DNA of 64,000 nucleotides from positions 1,178,001 to 1,242,000 of the forward strand of contig NZ_JAUFQN010000019.1 of the NCBI RefSeq assembly GCF_030409795.1, in the 5' to 3' direction. Each line of letters begins with the position of its first letter. The stretch's first letter is position 1. Position numbers and translations under genes: made by a program. Below, piece after piece: positions 63,380 through 64,000 of the stretch. The stretch is from Flavobacterium paronense. GTDB taxonomy: Bacteria > Bacteroidota > Bacteroidia > Flavobacteriales > Flavobacteriaceae. The notes beneath the pieces were generated by a model. It ran no database searches. It was not told the origin of the DNA and was given only the letters and a program-made list of their open reading frames with translations.

Positions 63380-63432
63380 GTGCAAAATTTAATTTTATGA
63401 GCAAGCTCAACATTAAATTTTGCACAAAAAAA
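63373..63432. repeat. Perfect 21-bp inverted repeat with 18-nt centre
   Basis: Arm 63373-63393 begins TTTTTTTGTGCAAAATTTAA and arm 63412-63432 is its exact reverse complement. The centre contains GAGC-AA-GCTC. The right arm supplies the T-run of the tRNA terminator. No coding function is seen. Confidence 0.85.
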
Positions 63433-63456
63433 GCTCTGACTTTCATCAGAGCTTTT
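63426..63456 (-). terminator. tRNA-Arg terminator
   Basis: On the minus strand AAGCTCTGA pairs with TCAGAGCTT around a 6-nt loop, followed by T, 10 nt downstream of the tRNA. Confidence 0.85.
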
Positions 63457-63466
63457 CATTCTTAAG

Positions 63467-63540
63467 TGACCTTGACTGGATTCAAACCAGTAACCTTCTG
63501 AGCCGTAATCAGATGCGCTATTCAGTTGCGCCACAAGGCC
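63467..63540 (-). tRNA. tRNA-Arg (anticodon ACG)
   Basis: A 74-nt cloverleaf on the minus strand. Acceptor GGCCTTG pairs with CAAGGTC plus discriminator A; D stem GCGC/GCGC; anticodon stem TCTGA/TCAGA with loop TTACGGC (anticodon ACG, read as ICG); T stem ACTGG/CCAGT with loop TTTGAAT. No CCA is encoded. It has a strong upstream promoter (63554-63584) and its own terminator. Confidence 0.97.
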
Positions 63541-63553
63541 TTTTTTGTGGGTG

Positions 63554-63584
63554 CAAATATAGGCAATACAATTAAATTCGCAAA
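63554..63584 (-). promoter_or_regulatory. tRNA-Arg promoter
   Basis: On the minus strand TTTG (63581-63584), a 19-nt spacer, then TATATTTG (63554-63561): both boxes match the Bacteroidota consensus. The -7 box ends 14 nt before the mature tRNA. Confidence 0.75.
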
Positions 63585-63597
63585 TGAATAAGGAATT

Positions 63598-63744
63598 TTA
63601 TTTACTTTTTAATGCCCGTGACGTTACATAATACCGCCAACCAATAATAGCCATTTGCCATTTTTTGGCTTTGCTTAAATCCAATTGCTGTTTGGAAAAG
63701 CTAGGTAAGAGGAGTTTATTTAGTTTGGCTACTAGTTTATACAT
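63598..63744 (-). CDS. Small basic protein, unknown function
   Basis: 48 residues: MYKLVAKLNKLLLPSF, then KQQLDLSKAKKWQMAIIGWR and a short basic tail. It resembles a short protein I have seen annotated in flavobacterial genomes (sometimes as SsrA-binding), but I cannot confirm that and do not assign it. A TAATTTTG -7 box (63760-63767 complement) gives a 10-nt leader, supporting a real gene. It ends just upstream of the tRNA-Arg promoter. Confidence 0.65.
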   Translation of the reverse strand: MYKLVAKLNKLLLPSFSKQQLDLSKAKKWQMAIIGWRYYVTSRALKSK

Positions 63745-63766
63745 AGTTTACGTTTTGTACAAAATT

Positions 63767-63798
63767 AAAAAAGCAAGTTGAAATTAACTTGCTTTTTT
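63767..63798. terminator. Bidirectional terminator after the right-edge gene
   Basis: AAAAAAGCAAGTT pairs with AACTTGCTTTTTT around a 6-nt loop. It can end the minus-strand gene at the right edge. Confidence 0.85.
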
Positions 63799-63803
63799 TG
63801 AAT

Positions 63804-64000
63804 TTATGCTTTTTGTGTCTTTAAACTTGATTTAGCCTCTTGAAGCTCTTTTTTGGCTTTTTGCATTTCATCTTTAGCCTTTTTCATTTCTTCTGTAGCT
63901 TTTTTTATTTCATCGATAGTGCCTCCGCTCTCTGTATCTGATTTTCCTTTATTTGATTTAGAAAAGGATTGCTGCGACATCATTTGGTCTATTTGTTCTT
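63804..64000 (-). CDS. Charged helical protein, 3' part (5' end possibly outside window)
   Basis: At least 64 residues are open to the right edge, ending KTQKA. It may be complete as a 58-residue protein from the double ATG near 63983, or a fragment of a longer one. After a Ser/Lys/Gly-rich start it is heptad-like (EEMKKAKDEMQKAKKEL, then QEAKSSL), a probable coiled coil. No family recognised. Confidence 0.6.
   Translation of the reverse strand, partial: EQIDQMMSQQSFSKSNKGKSDTESGGTIDEIKKATEEMKKAKDEMQKAKKELQEAKSSLKTQKA

Noticed and set aside
63255..63534. ORFs across the tRNA-Arg and inverted-repeat region
   Set aside because: They run through a tRNA, its terminator and hairpins, so they are not coding.

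Overview
The window looks like a chromosomal segment of a Flavobacterium-type member of the Bacteroidota. Four things point there. The DNA is AT-rich. Several genes are preceded by the Bacteroidota promoter -7 box TAnnTTTG, sometimes with a TTG-type -33 box 19-20 nt upstream. Shine-Dalgarno sequences are largely absent. The gene set is typical of the family: an outer-membrane beta-barrel receptor, a short MenE-type ligase next to a CPBP protease, a fused aspartokinase/homoserine dehydrogenase, LpxD and many signal-peptide or lipobox proteins. Species cannot be fixed from the sequence.

Layout. 1-1,000 holds the 5' part of a lipoprotein gene and an upstream array of 11-nt units. 1,023-9,208 is the threonine locus: thrC and thrB, then an opposite-strand two-gene insert (SLOG-4TM protein and TIR-TM-MORN protein, 3,502-6,534), then thrA, preceded by a Thr/Ile-rich leader peptide (9,095-9,208) that the supplied ORF calls missed. 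9,417-17,131 has histidine ammonia-lyase, a lipoprotein, a minus-strand run of three membrane proteins plus a protease/RimK fusion, and clpC. 17,396-26,550 has gyrA, a TPR protein, a small exported protein, a STAS-like/RNase Z pair, pdxH, a CAP lipoprotein and fumC. 26,757-37,576 has a 57-residue membrane protein, an outer-membrane receptor, an ArsC-like protein, the CPBP/menE pair, an M1 peptidase, an acyl-CoA carboxylase subunit and the DUF47/Pit phosphate uptake pair. 37,818-47,193 has a lysine-rich protein, dienelactone hydrolase, lpxD, prfB (intact programmed +1 frameshift), threonine aldolase, an S9 peptidase, a cysteine-synthase-like enzyme and a YebC protein. 47,299-64,000 has a tail-specific protease, gcvT, fumarylacetoacetase, glyA, a three-gene ABC exporter, miaE, guaC, a pentapeptide-repeat protein, an MFS transporter, a VWA/AAA pair, tRNA-Arg(ACG) and small ORFs.

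Most of the window is housekeeping metabolism. The accessory part is the insert between thrA and thrB. A TIR protein with a candidate catalytic glutamate is encoded with a SLOG-domain membrane protein, a pairing that parallels Thoeris (a TIR enzyme makes a nucleotide signal and a SLOG protein senses it) but with a membrane effector and a MORN-repeat domain predicted to be periplasmic. I read it as a candidate two-gene defence or stress-signalling system that has separated thrBC from thrA.

Non-coding structure is also rich. There are two arrays with 11/22-nt period, two dispersed palindromic element families, a candidate small RNA near 39,150-39,210, a 21-bp perfect inverted repeat beside the tRNA, and many intrinsic terminators.
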